Shown: positions 63,866-64,000 of the stretch, piece after piece | Position numbering within the stretch: the stretch's first letter is position 1 | Layout: the number at the start of each line of letters is the position of its first letter | From: Vallitalea okinawensis | Lineage (GTDB): Bacteria; Bacillota; Clostridia; Lachnospirales; PQDH01 | DNA length: 64,000 bases | Direction: 5' to 3' | Assembly: GCF_002964605.1 (NCBI RefSeq) | Contig: NZ_PQDH01000004.1 | Span: forward strand, 300,225-364,224 | Notes under the pieces: generated by a model | The model's database searches: none | Seen by the model: only the letters and a program-made list of their open reading frames with translations | What the model was told of the DNA's origin: nothing | Program-made: the position numbers and the translations under genes

Positions 63866-64000
63866 TCTTCTAGGGATGATAAAAATCCATAAGGTTAACT
63901 TTTATTAACGGATAATATTACGTAGAGGTGACTAACTATTAAAAGTCAATAGTTTTTTGAGAAAAATTCTGAAATAAAAATGGGCATGACAAATAAGCCT

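Noticed and set aside
63980..64000. Start of a gene at ATG 63980
   Set aside because: No ribosome-binding site and only seven codons before the window ends.

Overview
The window is about 64 kb of AT-rich DNA from a Gram-positive, endospore-forming anaerobe of the class Clostridia. It resembles Lachnospirales or Vallitalea-like lineages, but the genus cannot be fixed from sequence alone. Evidence for this: spoVT, yabP, yabQ and spoIIE in the gene order of the Bacillus/Clostridium mfd-to-ftsH region, two T-box leaders, consensus SigA promoters, AGGAGG ribosome-binding sites, many intrinsic terminators, adhE, and a dockerin-bearing secreted protein.

Layout. 0-4.6 kb: foldase lipoprotein, spoVT, mazG, hup, rqcP, yabP, yabQ, divIC. 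4.7-9.1 kb: an ABC efflux operon (ATPase, FtsX-type permease, membrane-fusion protein). 9.4-16.6 kb: spoIIE, a small tail-anchored protein, tilS, hpt, ftsH. 16.6-17.6 kb (minus strand): two tandem ferritin-like proteins. 17.8-27.3 kb: birA, a small acidic protein, a chemoreceptor, a pantothenate-type ECF S-component, coaX, dusB, a protein of unknown function, greA, lysS. 27.5-36.3 kb: a DUF4015-type glycoside-hydrolase-like protein, two membrane proteins, cdaA-cdaR (c-di-AMP synthesis and its regulator), glmM, glmS. To about 36.3 kb the window is conserved chromosomal backbone.

From 36.3 kb the DNA becomes accessory: dispersed 70-bp terminator-like repeats, a TetR/CPBP-protease pair, small membrane proteins, a T-box-controlled small peptide plus GNAT acetyltransferase (minus strand), and a carbohydrate module. 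The module comprises a YesM/YesN-type two-component system, an ABC sugar importer and a 1321-residue secreted beta-helix protein with cohesin-like and dockerin modules. It is followed by small immunity-like genes, an AraC/BtrH-like fusion, a DUF1971 protein, a short alanyl-tRNA synthetase under a T-box, adhE, an exported MTA/SAH nucleosidase lipoprotein and a MerR regulator with a divergent 19-bp-spacer promoter.

The most interesting signals outside genes are: (1) two copies of a 68-nt element flanking spoIIE, 75 percent identical over 60 nt, with compensatory base changes supporting a stem, which is a good candidate for an undescribed structured RNA; (2) a 17-bp hairpin that buries the yabP ribosome-binding site and overlaps a SigE-like promoter, so that only readthrough mRNA should be silenced; (3) a spoIIE promoter with the 21-bp spacer known from B. 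subtilis; (4) three 22-bp inverted repeats upstream of glmM-glmS, which lacks room for a glmS ribozyme; (5) four copies of a dispersed terminator repeat. No tRNA, rRNA, CRISPR array, insertion sequence or prophage was recognised.
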